From Variovorax paradoxus B4 (lineage in GTDB: Bacteria; Pseudomonadota; Gammaproteobacteria; Burkholderiales; Burkholderiaceae_C): a stretch of DNA of 64,000 nucleotides. This document shows positions 46,165-54,942 of the stretch, in pieces (position 1 is the first letter of the stretch; each line of letters opens with the position of its first letter). The stretch is taken from assembly GCF_000463015.1 (NCBI RefSeq), contig NC_022247.1:4526001-4590000 (forward strand). The letters run 5' to 3'. The notes beneath the pieces were generated by a model. It ran no database searches, was not told the origin of the DNA, and was given only the letters and a program-made list of their open reading frames with translations. The translations under genes were made by a program, and so were the position numbers.

Positions 46165-47481
46165 TTAGTAGGCCGCTTCGGTGGGGGTCACGTCCTGCGA
46201 CCAGGCCAGTGCCGACAGATGCGCGGCATTCACCTGGTCGGCGCTCAGGAGCAGCGCTTCCGCCAGGCGCGCCGCGTCGCCGGTGTTCAGCTCGCAGGCT
46301 TCGGCCAGCGAGAGGAAAGGCCCGTACACACCGCCGCGCGTAAGGATGGCCTGCTGGACCGAATCGGGAAGCTGCACCTTGTTCAGCACCTCTTGCATCG
46401 GAATGCCCAGCAGCTGGTCGATCAGCGAGAACATGCCAACCACGAACAGGTTGTCCGACTCGCCCCGCGGCAGCAGGGTTTCGCCCATCAGCTCGACGAA
46501 GCGGCCGCGCAGGATGGCCTTCTTCATCATGAATGGCGGACTGCCCGTGGGGTTGCTCGTTGCCAGCAGCAGCGAGAGCCAGCGGAACAGCGGCGAATAG
46601 CCGAGCATCGTCACGGCATGGTGCAGCGAATGGATCTCGACGCCCGCACCCACGGCCGGCGAGTTCATGTGGCGCAGCAGCCGGTAGGTGAGCGCGGCAT
46701 CGCGCTTGAGGGCGGCCTCGATCTCGCGCAGGTCTTCGTTGCGCTGGATCATCTGCAAGAGCCGCATGATCAGCATCGATTCGGGCTGCAGCGTGCGGCT
46801 GCCGGTGCTCGCCGCGGGTGGCGGCAGGCCGCAGCCCGCGTCGGCGAACATGTCGATCCGGCGTGCGGCGCAGGCTTCGAAGTCTTTCCACGAGCCCATG
46901 CGCGTGGCGATCGGCTGGATCGGCATGTGGTCCGGCTGCTCCTTGCCGCGGACGGCCGCAACCAGCAACGGATCGCCGGCATCCACGTCGAAATGCGTCA
47001 CCATGCCAAGCAGCTCGGGGTCTTCCGGCAGCGCCGGGGCGCGGCACAGCATGAAGCTGAACCCCTGCTCGCGCAGGAACAGCAGCACCGACCGCAGTTC
47101 CTCGTTCGCAAGGTCGCCGAGCTCCAGGCAGAGCACGGTGTACTCGGGCGGCAGCGATTGCAGCACGCCCAGCGCCAGCACCGCTGCATTCACGTCGAAG
47201 AACAGTTCGCTGTGCCCCAGCCGCCACGGCGTTTCCGGCGGGTTGAGGTGCTCGGTCACGCAGGCCACGAGCGACTTGAACTGGCTGATCGCATCCGGAG
47301 CTTCTTCGGGCCTGGCCGCCGCGCACCAGGCAAGCTTGTAGCCTGCGACGCGCTTTTGCGCATCCAGCAGCAAGGTGTAGGCCACATAGCCGTCTGCATT
47401 GCGCGAAACCATCAGGTCTTTCGACACTTCAGTTGCCTGGGTTTCTTCGGCCGCGGAGCGCCGGAAAAAATCAAAACGCAT
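46165..47481 (-). CDS. EAL-like/HDOD domain protein (YuxH/CdgJ type)
   Basis: 438 residues. Residues 1-210 resemble a degenerate EAL domain: no EAL catalytic tripeptide or metal ligands are visible. Residues about 225-420 form an HDOD domain (IEAALKRDAALTYRLLRHMN, HAVTMLGYSPLFRWLSLLLA). EAL-HDOD proteins such as V. cholerae CdgJ influence motility and c-di-GMP signalling. Here the gene sits between cheA and cheR, the place where cheW or receptor genes often lie. Likely a non-catalytic scaffold or c-di-GMP effector (inference). Confidence 0.85.
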   Translation of the reverse strand: MRFDFFRRSAAEETQATEVSKDLMVSRNADGYVAYTLLLDAQKRVAGYKLAWCAAARPEEAPDAISQFKSLVACVTEHLNPPETPWRLGHSELFFDVNAAVLALGVLQSLPPEYTVLCLELGDLANEELRSVLLFLREQGFSFMLCRAPALPEDPELLGMVTHFDVDAGDPLLVAAVRGKEQPDHMPIQPIATRMGSWKDFEACAARRIDMFADAGCGLPPPAASTGSRTLQPESMLIMRLLQMIQRNEDLREIEAALKRDAALTYRLLRHMNSPAVGAGVEIHSLHHAVTMLGYSPLFRWLSLLLATSNPTGSPPFMMKKAILRGRFVELMGETLLPRGESDNLFVVGMFSLIDQLLGIPMQEVLNKVQLPDSVQQAILTRGGVYGPFLSLAEACELNTGDAARLAEALLLSADQVNAAHLSALAWSQDVTPTEAAY

Positions 47482-47508
47482 TGCATCGTCTCCGTGTGGT
47501 TGTATTTT

Positions 47509-49536
47509 TCAGGCCGCCACCGGCTCCGTCCGGGCCGCATGCGCCAGGACGGCGGCGCGCGCCGCGTGCGCACGCTGGATGCGCGGCATGGCATCGACGT
47601 CGATGATGAAAGCCACGCTGCCGTCGCCCAGGATCGTCGCGGCCGAGATGCCCGGCACCTTGCGGTAGTTGGTCTCCAGGTTCTTGACCACCACCTGGTG
47701 CTGGCCGAGCAGCTCGTCCACCAAGAGCGCGAAGCGCGTCTCGCCGGCCTGCACGATCACCAGGATGCCCTGGGTCGGATCGGTCTGCGCGCCGGCCACG
47801 TCGAACACGCCGTGCAGCTCGATCAGCGGCAGATACTCGCCGCGCACCTTGATCACGTGGCCGTCGCTGGTGATCGAATGCAGGTGCTCCGTGCGCGGCT
47901 GCAGCGACTCGATCACGTAGCTCAGCGGCAGGATATAGGCCTCGCTGCCCACCTTGACCGACATGCCGTTCAGGATGGCCAGCGTCAGCGGCAGCACGAT
48001 GCGGGTGGTGGTGCCCCAGCCCTCGCGCGAGCTGATCTCCACATGCCCGCCCATCTCCTGGATGTTGCGCTTGACCACGTCCATGCCGACGCCGCGCCCG
48101 GAGATGTCGGTGACCTGCTCGGCCGTCGAGAAGCCCGGCGCGAAGATCAGCTGCCACACCTCGTCGTCGGGCATGGTGTCGGTCACGGGCAGGCCCTGCT
48201 GCATGGCCTTGGCCAGGATCTTCTGGCGGTTCAGGCCGGCGCCGTCGTCGCTGACCTCGATCACGATGTTGCCGCCATGGTGCTGCGCCGACAGCAGCAG
48301 CTGGCCTTCGGCTTCCTTGCCCTTGGCGATGCGCTGCGACGGCGTCTCGATGCCGTGGTCGAGGCTGTTGCGCACCAGGTGCGTGAGTGGATCGATGATG
48401 CGTTCGATCAAGCCCTTGTCGAGCTCGGTCTCCTTGCCGAAGGTGTCCAGGCGGACTTCCTTGCCGAGCTTGGCGCTGACGTCGCGGATCACGCGCGGGA
48501 AGCGGCTGAACACGTAGTCCATCGGCATCATGCGGATCGACATCACCGACTCCTGCAGGTCGCGCGCGTTGCGCTCCAGGTGGCCCAGCCCGCTCAGGAA
48601 GCGCTCGCATTCCACCGGGTCGAGCATGGTGGCAGCCTGCGTGAGCATCGACTGCGTGATCACCAGTTCGCCCACCAGGTTGATGAGCTGGTCAACCTTC
48701 TCCACGTCCACGCGGATCGAGCTCGAATCCTTGGCACCCGCCGCGGCGGCCGAAGCGGGCGTCGCCCTGGGCGCTGCAGCAGGCTGCGGCGCGGCGGCAG
48801 CCGGTGCGGATGGTGCCGCGGCAACGGGCGTGGCCGCGGGAGCCGCATCGCCCGCGGCCTGCGCCGCGATATCGATCTGCGACTCGTCGATGACGAAGCA
48901 GCACACGGCAACGATGTCGTCGGGCGCACAGCTGGTTTCGAGCACCACCGTCAGCTGGTCGCCGCTGCGCGTGCGCGACAGCAGCTTGCCGAGGTTGCCG
49001 AGCTCATCGGCGAGCAGGTCGCATTCGCTGTCGGACAGGCGCGAGAACCTGATGCGCAGGGCCCCGCCCTGCGCGGGCACCGCCGCGGCGGCAGCAACGG
49101 GCGCGGCGGCGGGCACGGGTGCGGCCGCAGCCGGTGCGGCCTGGGTGCCGTCGCTCTCCAGCGCGAGCTGGCGAAGCACCTCGCAGATGTGCGCGACCCT
49201 TTCGGGATCGGGTTCGTTCTCGGCCTGGTAGGCAATCAGTTGTTCTTGCAAGGCGTCCTTCGTTTCCAGGAATGAATCGATCATCGAGCGGCTCAGCTTC
49301 AGTTGGCCGTGGCGCGCGCGGTCCAGCAGGGTTTCCAGCAGATGGGTCGTATCGGTCAGCGCAACGAAGCCGAAGGTGGCCGCGCCGCCCTTGATCGAAT
49401 GCGCGGCGCGGAAGATGGCGTTGAGCTGCTCGCTGTCGGGCGCCTCGGCGTCCAGCTCGAGAAGCAGCTGCTCCATCTGTGCCAGAAGCTCGACGGCTTC
49501 GACAAAAAATGCCTGTGTGAACTGACTGAGATCCAT
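47509..49536 (-). CDS. cheA: Chemotaxis histidine kinase CheA
   Basis: 675 residues. P1 with His46 (AAHSIKGGAATFG), Ala/Pro linkers, P2-like region (about 150-260), dimerisation P3, ATPase P4 (N-box VRNSLDHGIE, DDGAGLN, GRGVGMDVV) and CheW-like P5 at the C-terminus. It autophosphorylates and feeds CheY and CheB. It follows motB by 42 bases. Confidence 0.96.
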   Translation of the reverse strand: MDLSQFTQAFFVEAVELLAQMEQLLLELDAEAPDSEQLNAIFRAAHSIKGGAATFGFVALTDTTHLLETLLDRARHGQLKLSRSMIDSFLETKDALQEQLIAYQAENEPDPERVAHICEVLRQLALESDGTQAAPAAAAPVPAAAPVAAAAAVPAQGGALRIRFSRLSDSECDLLADELGNLGKLLSRTRSGDQLTVVLETSCAPDDIVAVCCFVIDESQIDIAAQAAGDAAPAATPVAAAPSAPAAAAPQPAAAPRATPASAAAAGAKDSSSIRVDVEKVDQLINLVGELVITQSMLTQAATMLDPVECERFLSGLGHLERNARDLQESVMSIRMMPMDYVFSRFPRVIRDVSAKLGKEVRLDTFGKETELDKGLIERIIDPLTHLVRNSLDHGIETPSQRIAKGKEAEGQLLLSAQHHGGNIVIEVSDDGAGLNRQKILAKAMQQGLPVTDTMPDDEVWQLIFAPGFSTAEQVTDISGRGVGMDVVKRNIQEMGGHVEISSREGWGTTTRIVLPLTLAILNGMSVKVGSEAYILPLSYVIESLQPRTEHLHSITSDGHVIKVRGEYLPLIELHGVFDVAGAQTDPTQGILVIVQAGETRFALLVDELLGQHQVVVKNLETNYRKVPGISAATILGDGSVAFIIDVDAMPRIQRAHAARAAVLAHAARTEPVAA

Positions 49537-49578
49537 CGTTGCTCCGAACCGGCGTGCATGCGTGCCGGCATCAATGTC

Positions 49579-50529
49579 TTAAGGGTGCGTTGGCGCCGGC
49601 GATCCTTTGACGGTCACCTTGAGGTTGTCGGTGGGCGCGAGGAACGGCGACGGCGAAGGCTTCGACCTTGCGGGCAGGATGGCGCCGGCACCGGCGCTGC
49701 CGCCTCCGCGGTTCTCGTTCTCGATCTGCTGCTGCGTGCGGTGGTTGAGCAGGATGATGCTGATGCGCCTGTTAATCGGATTGCGCGGATTGCTCCGGTC
49801 CAGGTGCATGCTGTCGGCCAGGCCGACCACGCGCAGCACCTTGTTCTCCGCCATGCCGCCGATCACCAGCTCGCGCCGCGAGGCATTGGCCCGGTCGGCG
49901 GACAACTCCCAGTTGCCATAGGACCGGTCGCCATTGGTGTAGACGAAGGCGTCGGTGTGCCCCGACAGGGTGATCTTGTTGGGCAGCTCATTGAGCGTGG
50001 GCCCGATCTCGCGCAGGATGGCCCGCATGTGTGGCACCAGCTGCGCACTGGCCAGGTCGAACATCGGGCGGTTCTCGCTGTCGACGATCTGCAGGCGCAG
50101 CCCCTCGGTCGTGATGTCGATCAGGATCTGCGAGCGGAACTGCCTGAACACCGGGCTGTTCTCGATGAGCTTGTCCAACCGCTCCTTCATGCTGGCCAGG
50201 CGGTCCGCGTCGGCGTCGTCTTCGGCGTCGGCGCGCTGCACCTCGCCGTCGACTCGCGTGCTCGGGTCCATGCCGCCACCGGGAACCACGCTGATGCTGG
50301 TGCTGCTCTTCTCGCCGCCGCTGAGCGCCACCTCCAGCGGCATGCGGAAATGCTCGGCGATGCCTTCACGCTGCTTCGGCGAGGTATTGGACAGCAGCCA
50401 CATCACGAGGAAGAACGCCATCATGGCGGTCATGAAGTCGGCATAGGCGATCTTCCAGCCGCCGCCGTGCCCGCCGCCCCCATGGGCGGCAACGCGCCTG
50501 ACCACGACCCTGTGCTTTTCCGTGCTCAT
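49579..50529 (-). CDS. motB: Flagellar stator protein MotB
   Basis: 316 residues. An unusual Gly/His-rich stretch (AAHGGGGHGGG, residues 14-24) precedes the single membrane helix, which holds the proton-carrying Asp31 (YADFMTAMMAFFLVMWLL). The C-terminal OmpA-like domain (about 155-275) binds peptidoglycan (LSGHTDAF, ELSADRANASRREL). Confidence 0.95.
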   Translation of the reverse strand: MSTEKHRVVVRRVAAHGGGGHGGGWKIAYADFMTAMMAFFLVMWLLSNTSPKQREGIAEHFRMPLEVALSGGEKSSTSISVVPGGGMDPSTRVDGEVQRADAEDDADADRLASMKERLDKLIENSPVFRQFRSQILIDITTEGLRLQIVDSENRPMFDLASAQLVPHMRAILREIGPTLNELPNKITLSGHTDAFVYTNGDRSYGNWELSADRANASRRELVIGGMAENKVLRVVGLADSMHLDRSNPRNPINRRISIILLNHRTQQQIENENRGGGSAGAGAILPARSKPSPSPFLAPTDNLKVTVKGSPAPTHP

Positions 50530-50547
50530 GACGATGCGCCCCGCCGG

Positions 50548-51408
50548 TCAGCGGGCCTTGACCTCGCGCACGTGGTTGTCCAGCTCGGTGAAGCTGGGCC
50601 GTTCGGTCGAGAACAGCACCTTGCGGCCGAATTCCACCGCCAGTTGCGGCGCATAGCCGTTGAGGCTCGCGAGCAGCGTCACCTTGGTGCACTGGTACAG
50701 CTTCATGCCCTCGGACACCTTCTGGTCGATCAGCGAAGCCAGCGGCGACACGAAACCGTAGGCCAGCAGCACGCCAAGGAAGGTGCCCACCATGGCATGT
50801 GCGATGAGCGCACCCATTTCCGCGGGCGGCAGGTCGGCCGAGCCCAGCGCGTGCACCACCCCCATGACGGCCGCGACGATGCCCAGTGCGGGCAGCGCAT
50901 CGCTCACGCGCGAGAGGCTGTGCACGGGCATCTCGGCCTCGTGCTTGATGGTCTCGATCTCGTGGTCCATCAGCGCCTCGATCTCGAATGCATCGGTATT
51001 GCCGCTGATGACCAGCCGCAGGTAGTCGCACAGGAACTCCATCACGCCGGCGTCGGCCAGGATCTCGGGATAGCGGCTGAAGATCTGGCTCTGCGCCGGG
51101 TCCTCCACGTCGGACTCCAGCTTCATCATTCCTTCCTTGCGCGCCTTGGCCAGCAGCTCGTAGAGCAGCGCGAGCAGGTCCAGGTAGAGCTGCCGGTTGT
51201 GCTTGGACGAGCGCAGCAGGAGCGGCAGCTCCTTGAGCGTGGCCTTGATCGTCTTGCCGTTGTTGCCGGCCATGAAGGCGCCCAGCGCGGCGCCGCCGAT
51301 CATCAGCAGCTCGACCGGCTGGAACAGCACGCCGAAGTGCCCGCCCATCAGCGCGTAGCCGCCGAAGACGGCGCCAATCACCACCAGATACCCAACCAAA
51401 AGGAGCAC
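50548..51408 (-). CDS. motA: Flagellar stator protein MotA
   Basis: 286 residues, four membrane helices with a large cytoplasmic loop between helices 2 and 3 (about 60-165) and PALGIVAAVMGVVHALG in helix 3. Start is GTG at 51408 with AGGGGAAG upstream. Proton-driven stator with MotB, encoded 18 bases downstream. Confidence 0.95.
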   Translation of the reverse strand: MLLLVGYLVVIGAVFGGYALMGGHFGVLFQPVELLMIGGAALGAFMAGNNGKTIKATLKELPLLLRSSKHNRQLYLDLLALLYELLAKARKEGMMKLESDVEDPAQSQIFSRYPEILADAGVMEFLCDYLRLVISGNTDAFEIEALMDHEIETIKHEAEMPVHSLSRVSDALPALGIVAAVMGVVHALGSADLPPAEMGALIAHAMVGTFLGVLLAYGFVSPLASLIDQKVSEGMKLYQCTKVTLLASLNGYAPQLAVEFGRKVLFSTERPSFTELDNHVREVKAR

Positions 51409-51474
51409 ACGCTTCCCCTATTGCCCTTGAGGCGTCGATTCAAATGCCCTGCCCGGCGGGCAAGGTCCGTGTCG

Positions 51475-52083
51475 TCAGTGGAGCCCGGTGCCGCCCGGCG
51501 CCGTCTCCACGCCAAAACCCATGCCTTCGATGCCGAGCGCGGCCACTTCGCCCGCTGCGGCGCGCTTGGCGCCGCGCGCCTTGCCCGCGCGCGACGGCGG
51601 CCGGCAGAGCACGCACACGTAGCCGCTCTTGTGGTCGTGCGCGTGCGCAACGAACTGGCCCGAGCAGCGGCAGCAGGTGCTCAGCTGGAGCATGTCGCTG
51701 TCGAAGAAGCGCACCATCGTGTAGGCACGCGTGAAATCCAGAATTGGCTCGCTGTCCTGCGCTGCTATTTGCTGCAAATAAAGTTTGTAGCTTTTAATTA
51801 ATATCCAGACTTTTTCTTTGTCCGAATGAATTTTCATGAATTGATACATGTTGTAAAACATTGACGAATGGATATTCGCCAGCCACGTCATATACCAATC
51901 CGTTGAAAATGGAAGCAATCCCTTCGGCGGGGAAACACCCTTGATTTCCTTGTAGAGCCGGATCAGCCGCTCCCGGCTGAGGCCCACTTCCGACTCCAGG
52001 AACTGCAGGCGGGCGCCCAGCTGGATCAGCTGGATCGCGAGTTGCACTTCCCGCACCTCGCCCAGGACGCTCTTGCGCGTCAT
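51475..52083 (-). CDS. flhC: Flagellar master regulator subunit FlhC
   Basis: 202 residues. Zinc-binding cysteines lie at 137, 140, 157 and 160, the same positions as in E. coli FlhC. FlhC forms the FlhD4C2 activator of early flagellar operons. The middle of the gene (about 51750-51900) is strikingly AT-rich for this genome. It overlaps flhD by ATGA. Confidence 0.95.
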   Translation of the reverse strand: MTRKSVLGEVREVQLAIQLIQLGARLQFLESEVGLSRERLIRLYKEIKGVSPPKGLLPFSTDWYMTWLANIHSSMFYNMYQFMKIHSDKEKVWILIKSYKLYLQQIAAQDSEPILDFTRAYTMVRFFDSDMLQLSTCCRCSGQFVAHAHDHKSGYVCVLCRPPSRAGKARGAKRAAAGEVAALGIEGMGFGVETAPGGTGLH

Positions 52084-52436
52084 GCGGCCACCGCTGTCTT
52101 TCGGGTCTGCAGGCTTCTTGCCGACATCAGGATCGACATGTGTGCTTGTTGCAGCATCGTGTCCTTACCTTCGCCAACCACCGCCGACATCGAGGCGTGC
52201 TCGTTCAGCCGGAAACTGCACAGCAGGAAGTTCGATGCCGCCAGCTTGACGATCTGCGCAAGCGACATGCTGGCCAGCATGTCGGCCAGTTCGCTGCTCA
52301 CGCCGAGCCGGAACATCGCCGCCACGCGGTCCTGCTTGACCAGTTTCTGCGCCAGCAGCATGTAGGCGAGGTTGATGTCGCCGATTTCCCGGGAGATTTC
52401 GCCGTTGGCTACGCTCATCACGTTATCCGTTTCCAA
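52080..52436 (-). CDS. flhD: Flagellar master regulator subunit FlhD
   Basis: 118 residues from a TTG at 52436 that has a GGAGT site five bases upstream; an ATG six codons later (52418) lacks a good site, so the TTG is preferred. DINLAYMLLAQKLVKQD and AAMFRLGVSSELADML match FlhD. It controls the motility regulon with FlhC. The promoter must lie in the AT-rich region upstream. Confidence 0.92.
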   Translation of the reverse strand: METDNVMSVANGEISREIGDINLAYMLLAQKLVKQDRVAAMFRLGVSSELADMLASMSLAQIVKLAASNFLLCSFRLNEHASMSAVVGEGKDTMLQQAHMSILMSARSLQTRKTAVAA

Positions 52437-52627
52437 AATGCACTCCGTTCAGTCATGTCCTGATTGGATTATTCACAATATTTAACACTTGTAACCTTCT
52501 GCACTAACCAAACTGTAAACAGGACTACAAGTACATGTAAGCTTTTGTTGCAATCGCACGACGGGGCTTCCGCCGATGCCACCGACTCTCAAAGAGATGG
52601 CAATTCAATGAAAAGGCATGAATTCGT
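52437..52627 (-). promoter_or_regulatory. AT-rich flhDC promoter region
   Basis: About 190 bases upstream of flhD with no gene. On the minus strand three TTACA motifs occur at 52490-52494, 52514-52518 and 52536-52540 (plus-strand coordinates), spaced 24 and 22 bases, close to two helical turns. No single sigma-70 pair is convincing. It probably binds regulators of motility. Confidence 0.5.
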
Positions 52628-52912
52628 TCAGTCTGCTGCATGGCCCCTGTCGTTCTCGATTCCGTGGATCCACGCCATGACCTCCGCTACCGCCAGGTAG
52701 AGCTGCGGCGGGATCTGCCGATCGAGGTCCACCTGCATCAGCAGCCGGACCAGGTCCGGCGAGGCGTGCACGTAGACGCCGTTCTCTCGCGCCTGCCGCA
52801 GGATCGATTCCGCCGTCACGCCGTAGCCCTTGGCCACGACCACCGGGGCCTTCGCGGTGTCGGCGTGGGACAGGGCCACAGCGCCCTGGCGCGGTTGCGC
52901 GGGGGCCGTCAT
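52628..52912 (-). CDS. Stand-alone FlhB C-terminal-like protein (FhlB type)
   Basis: 94 residues similar to the C-terminal cytoplasmic part of FlhB: APVVVAKGYGVTAESILRQA and PPQLYLAVAEVMAWIHGI parallel the same segments of this window's FlhB. The NPTH cleavage motif is absent. Such small FlhB-like proteins often accompany fliK and can substitute for part of FlhBC. It overlaps fliK by ATGA. Confidence 0.85.
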   Translation of the reverse strand: MTAPAQPRQGAVALSHADTAKAPVVVAKGYGVTAESILRQARENGVYVHASPDLVRLLMQVDLDRQIPPQLYLAVAEVMAWIHGIENDRGHAAD

Positions 52913-54114
52913 GCGGTGCGCTCCATGGCCGTGATCTGCAGGTCCTGTAGCCGCAGGCCCGCAGCCTCGAGACGCGGCGCCAGTTCGCCACCGCCGCTGC
53001 GCAAACGGGCCAGCGTTGCGGCTTGGCTTGCGGCCAGGTGCGCCTGGACGAGTTCGCCCGTGAGGCTCAAGCGAAGATCCACCGCGCCCAGCTTCGGCAG
53101 CGTGAGGGACACCGTGGTGGTCCAGCGGCGCGGGGGCGTGCTGCGCCCGTCGCCCCGGTCTTCCGGCGCATGGTCGGGTTGTTCGGCTGTCTCTTCGTGG
53201 ATCGACCACGCCATCGGCACATTCGGCCATGCCTGGCCGCTCCAGCGGAACACGGCGGTGGCCAGCAGGTCGAGCTGCTGGTGCACCAGCGTGGCGGTCT
53301 GCGGATGGATCAGCTCGGCCGCAGCGGCGGCCGGCGCTGCCGCGCGCGCCGAGCTTGCGGATGCACCGGTTTCGCCGATGCCGGGGCCGGCCATGCGCTC
53401 GCCGCCGGCCATCGCTGCCATGTGGGTTGCGGAGGCCACTGCGGCCTGATGAATCTGGGCGGACGGCAGTGCCTGCGGCAATGCATCGGACGGCGCAGGA
53501 GCGGGCCCGCCGGCAGCGGAGAGAGGCGCCGCGGCTGGAGCCTGGGCCGCGGCCGGCTGCACCGCCAGAACCGGTTGCCCCAGAGGGGCAGCAGCGGTGG
53601 CCGGCTGCTGCAGCGGCTGCGTCAGGCGAACCTGCGGCTCCTCGGCCAGCTGCGACAGCGTGCGCAGCCCCATGGCGAATTCAAGCAGGTGCGATTCGTA
53701 GAATAGTCCGCTGCCGCTCACCGATCGTGCCAGCGCGGCCGCGAGCACGGCGCCGGACGGCGCTTCCTGCGGCGACGCCCACACGGGTGCCGCGCCGCGC
53801 ACCGGCTCCGATTCGGCATCGAGATCCGCCAGCACGGCGCTGATGACGCGTGCCGCCGCCGACCACTGCGTGTCGATCGAGGGCGGCGCATCGGCGCGCG
53901 GCGGCGCAGGCGCCGCGCCGGCCGGCAGGCGCGCCTCGAGCATTGCGTGGGACGGCAGCCGGACATCGTTCTTGACCTTCTGGATCTCGACCATCGGCCC
54001 GACCGGCATGCTGGTGCCGACCTCGGTCTGCAGCACGGCGAGGTCCGGCCGCGCCGAAGAAAGCTTCGAGGCAAGCAGCGCAACATCGACGGCAGGTCCG
54101 ATCGGTCTGTTCAT
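52909..54114 (-). CDS. fliK: Flagellar hook-length control protein FliK
   Basis: 401 residues. The first 270 are low-complexity Ala/Pro/Gln; the C-terminal domain (about 310-400) has the Flg_hook pattern LTLPKLGAVDLRLSLTGELV and ends LQDLQITAMERTA. It measures hook length and triggers FlhB switching. Located apart from fliI/fliJ, in the fliC-fliD-fliS-fliT group. Confidence 0.82.
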   Translation of the reverse strand: MNRPIGPAVDVALLASKLSSARPDLAVLQTEVGTSMPVGPMVEIQKVKNDVRLPSHAMLEARLPAGAAPAPPRADAPPSIDTQWSAAARVISAVLADLDAESEPVRGAAPVWASPQEAPSGAVLAAALARSVSGSGLFYESHLLEFAMGLRTLSQLAEEPQVRLTQPLQQPATAAAPLGQPVLAVQPAAAQAPAAAPLSAAGGPAPAPSDALPQALPSAQIHQAAVASATHMAAMAGGERMAGPGIGETGASASSARAAAPAAAAAELIHPQTATLVHQQLDLLATAVFRWSGQAWPNVPMAWSIHEETAEQPDHAPEDRGDGRSTPPRRWTTTVSLTLPKLGAVDLRLSLTGELVQAHLAASQAATLARLRSGGGELAPRLEAAGLRLQDLQITAMERTA

Positions 54115-54138
54115 GGCTTTGGGTGCAGTGTCCGGCGA

Positions 54139-54513
54139 TCAGTACGGCAGGCCGTAGGCCTTGCCAAGATCGCTGCGGTTCTGCAGCTGGGCCATCTTGT
54201 CCACCAGGCGTTCGAGCTGCGGCTTGACGAGCCCGCACACCTCGTCCTGGTCGGCGTGGATGCGCGCGATCAGCCCGCGCACCTGTTCCAGCTGCGCCGC
54301 GTCCAGCGACACCGCGCCGACGGCCTTGAGCCGGTCGACCAGCGCCGCGCAGCGGGCCTCGAGCTCGGGCAGCCGGTCCCACTCCCTGGCGCGGGCCAGC
54401 GAGGCCATGAGCGACATGGCCGAGGCGAGCTCGCCATAGCAATGGATGACTTCGTGGCGGACTGGCACGGCCTGCGCTTCCGATGAGATGAGGTTGGAGT
54501 CAATTGCCGGCAC
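54139..54513 (-). CDS. fliT: Flagellar chaperone FliT
   Basis: 124-residue helical protein in the position and size of FliT, the FliD chaperone. Start is GTG, overlapping the end of fliS by 14 bases. Sequence conservation is weak, so the call relies partly on context. Confidence 0.75.
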   Translation of the reverse strand: MPAIDSNLISSEAQAVPVRHEVIHCYGELASAMSLMASLARAREWDRLPELEARCAALVDRLKAVGAVSLDAAQLEQVRGLIARIHADQDEVCGLVKPQLERLVDKMAQLQNRSDLGKAYGLPY

Positions 54514-54922
54514 TGGCGCCGCCGATCTCGCGCCATGCGGACGCGACGTTCTCGAGCAGTGCCTCGGCCTCGTCGAGCGCCTTGGGCTCGTTGCGCAGGT
54601 TCGCGTAGAGCAGCCGGCGAATGACGTAGTCGTAGAGCGCCGACAGGTTGCCCACCAGTTCGGCGCCGGCCGCGCCCGCCGCCTTGGCGTCGAGGCCGGC
54701 CTTCAGGCCGTTGTCGACGATGCTGATGGCTTTGGAAATTGCGTTGCCCTTGGCGACCATGTCGCCGGTGGCCATGTGGTGCCGGGCCATGCCGATGCTG
54801 GTGACGACGCCGTCGAACAGCATGACGATGAGCTGGTGCGGCGATGCGCTCATGGTGCGCGTTTCCATGCCGACGCGCGCATACGCGCTGGCACCGGTCC
54901 TGAATGTGTGGGGGGTGTACAT
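54500..54922 (-). CDS. fliS: Flagellin chaperone FliS
   Basis: 140 residues. It opens MYTPHTFRTGASAYARVGMETR and has SPHQLIVMLFDGVV, both landmarks of FliS. It binds the flagellin C-terminus before export. It lies 20 bases after fliD. Confidence 0.93.
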   Translation of the reverse strand: MYTPHTFRTGASAYARVGMETRTMSASPHQLIVMLFDGVVTSIGMARHHMATGDMVAKGNAISKAISIVDNGLKAGLDAKAAGAAGAELVGNLSALYDYVIRRLLYANLRNEPKALDEAEALLENVASAWREIGGASAGN

Positions 54923-54942
54923 GGGCTGCTCCGCTGGAATTG

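Noticed and set aside
52464..52700. Small plus-strand frame across the flhDC promoter
   Set aside because: No ribosome binding site, no recognisable content, and it overlaps the flhD leader and the end of the FlhB-like gene.
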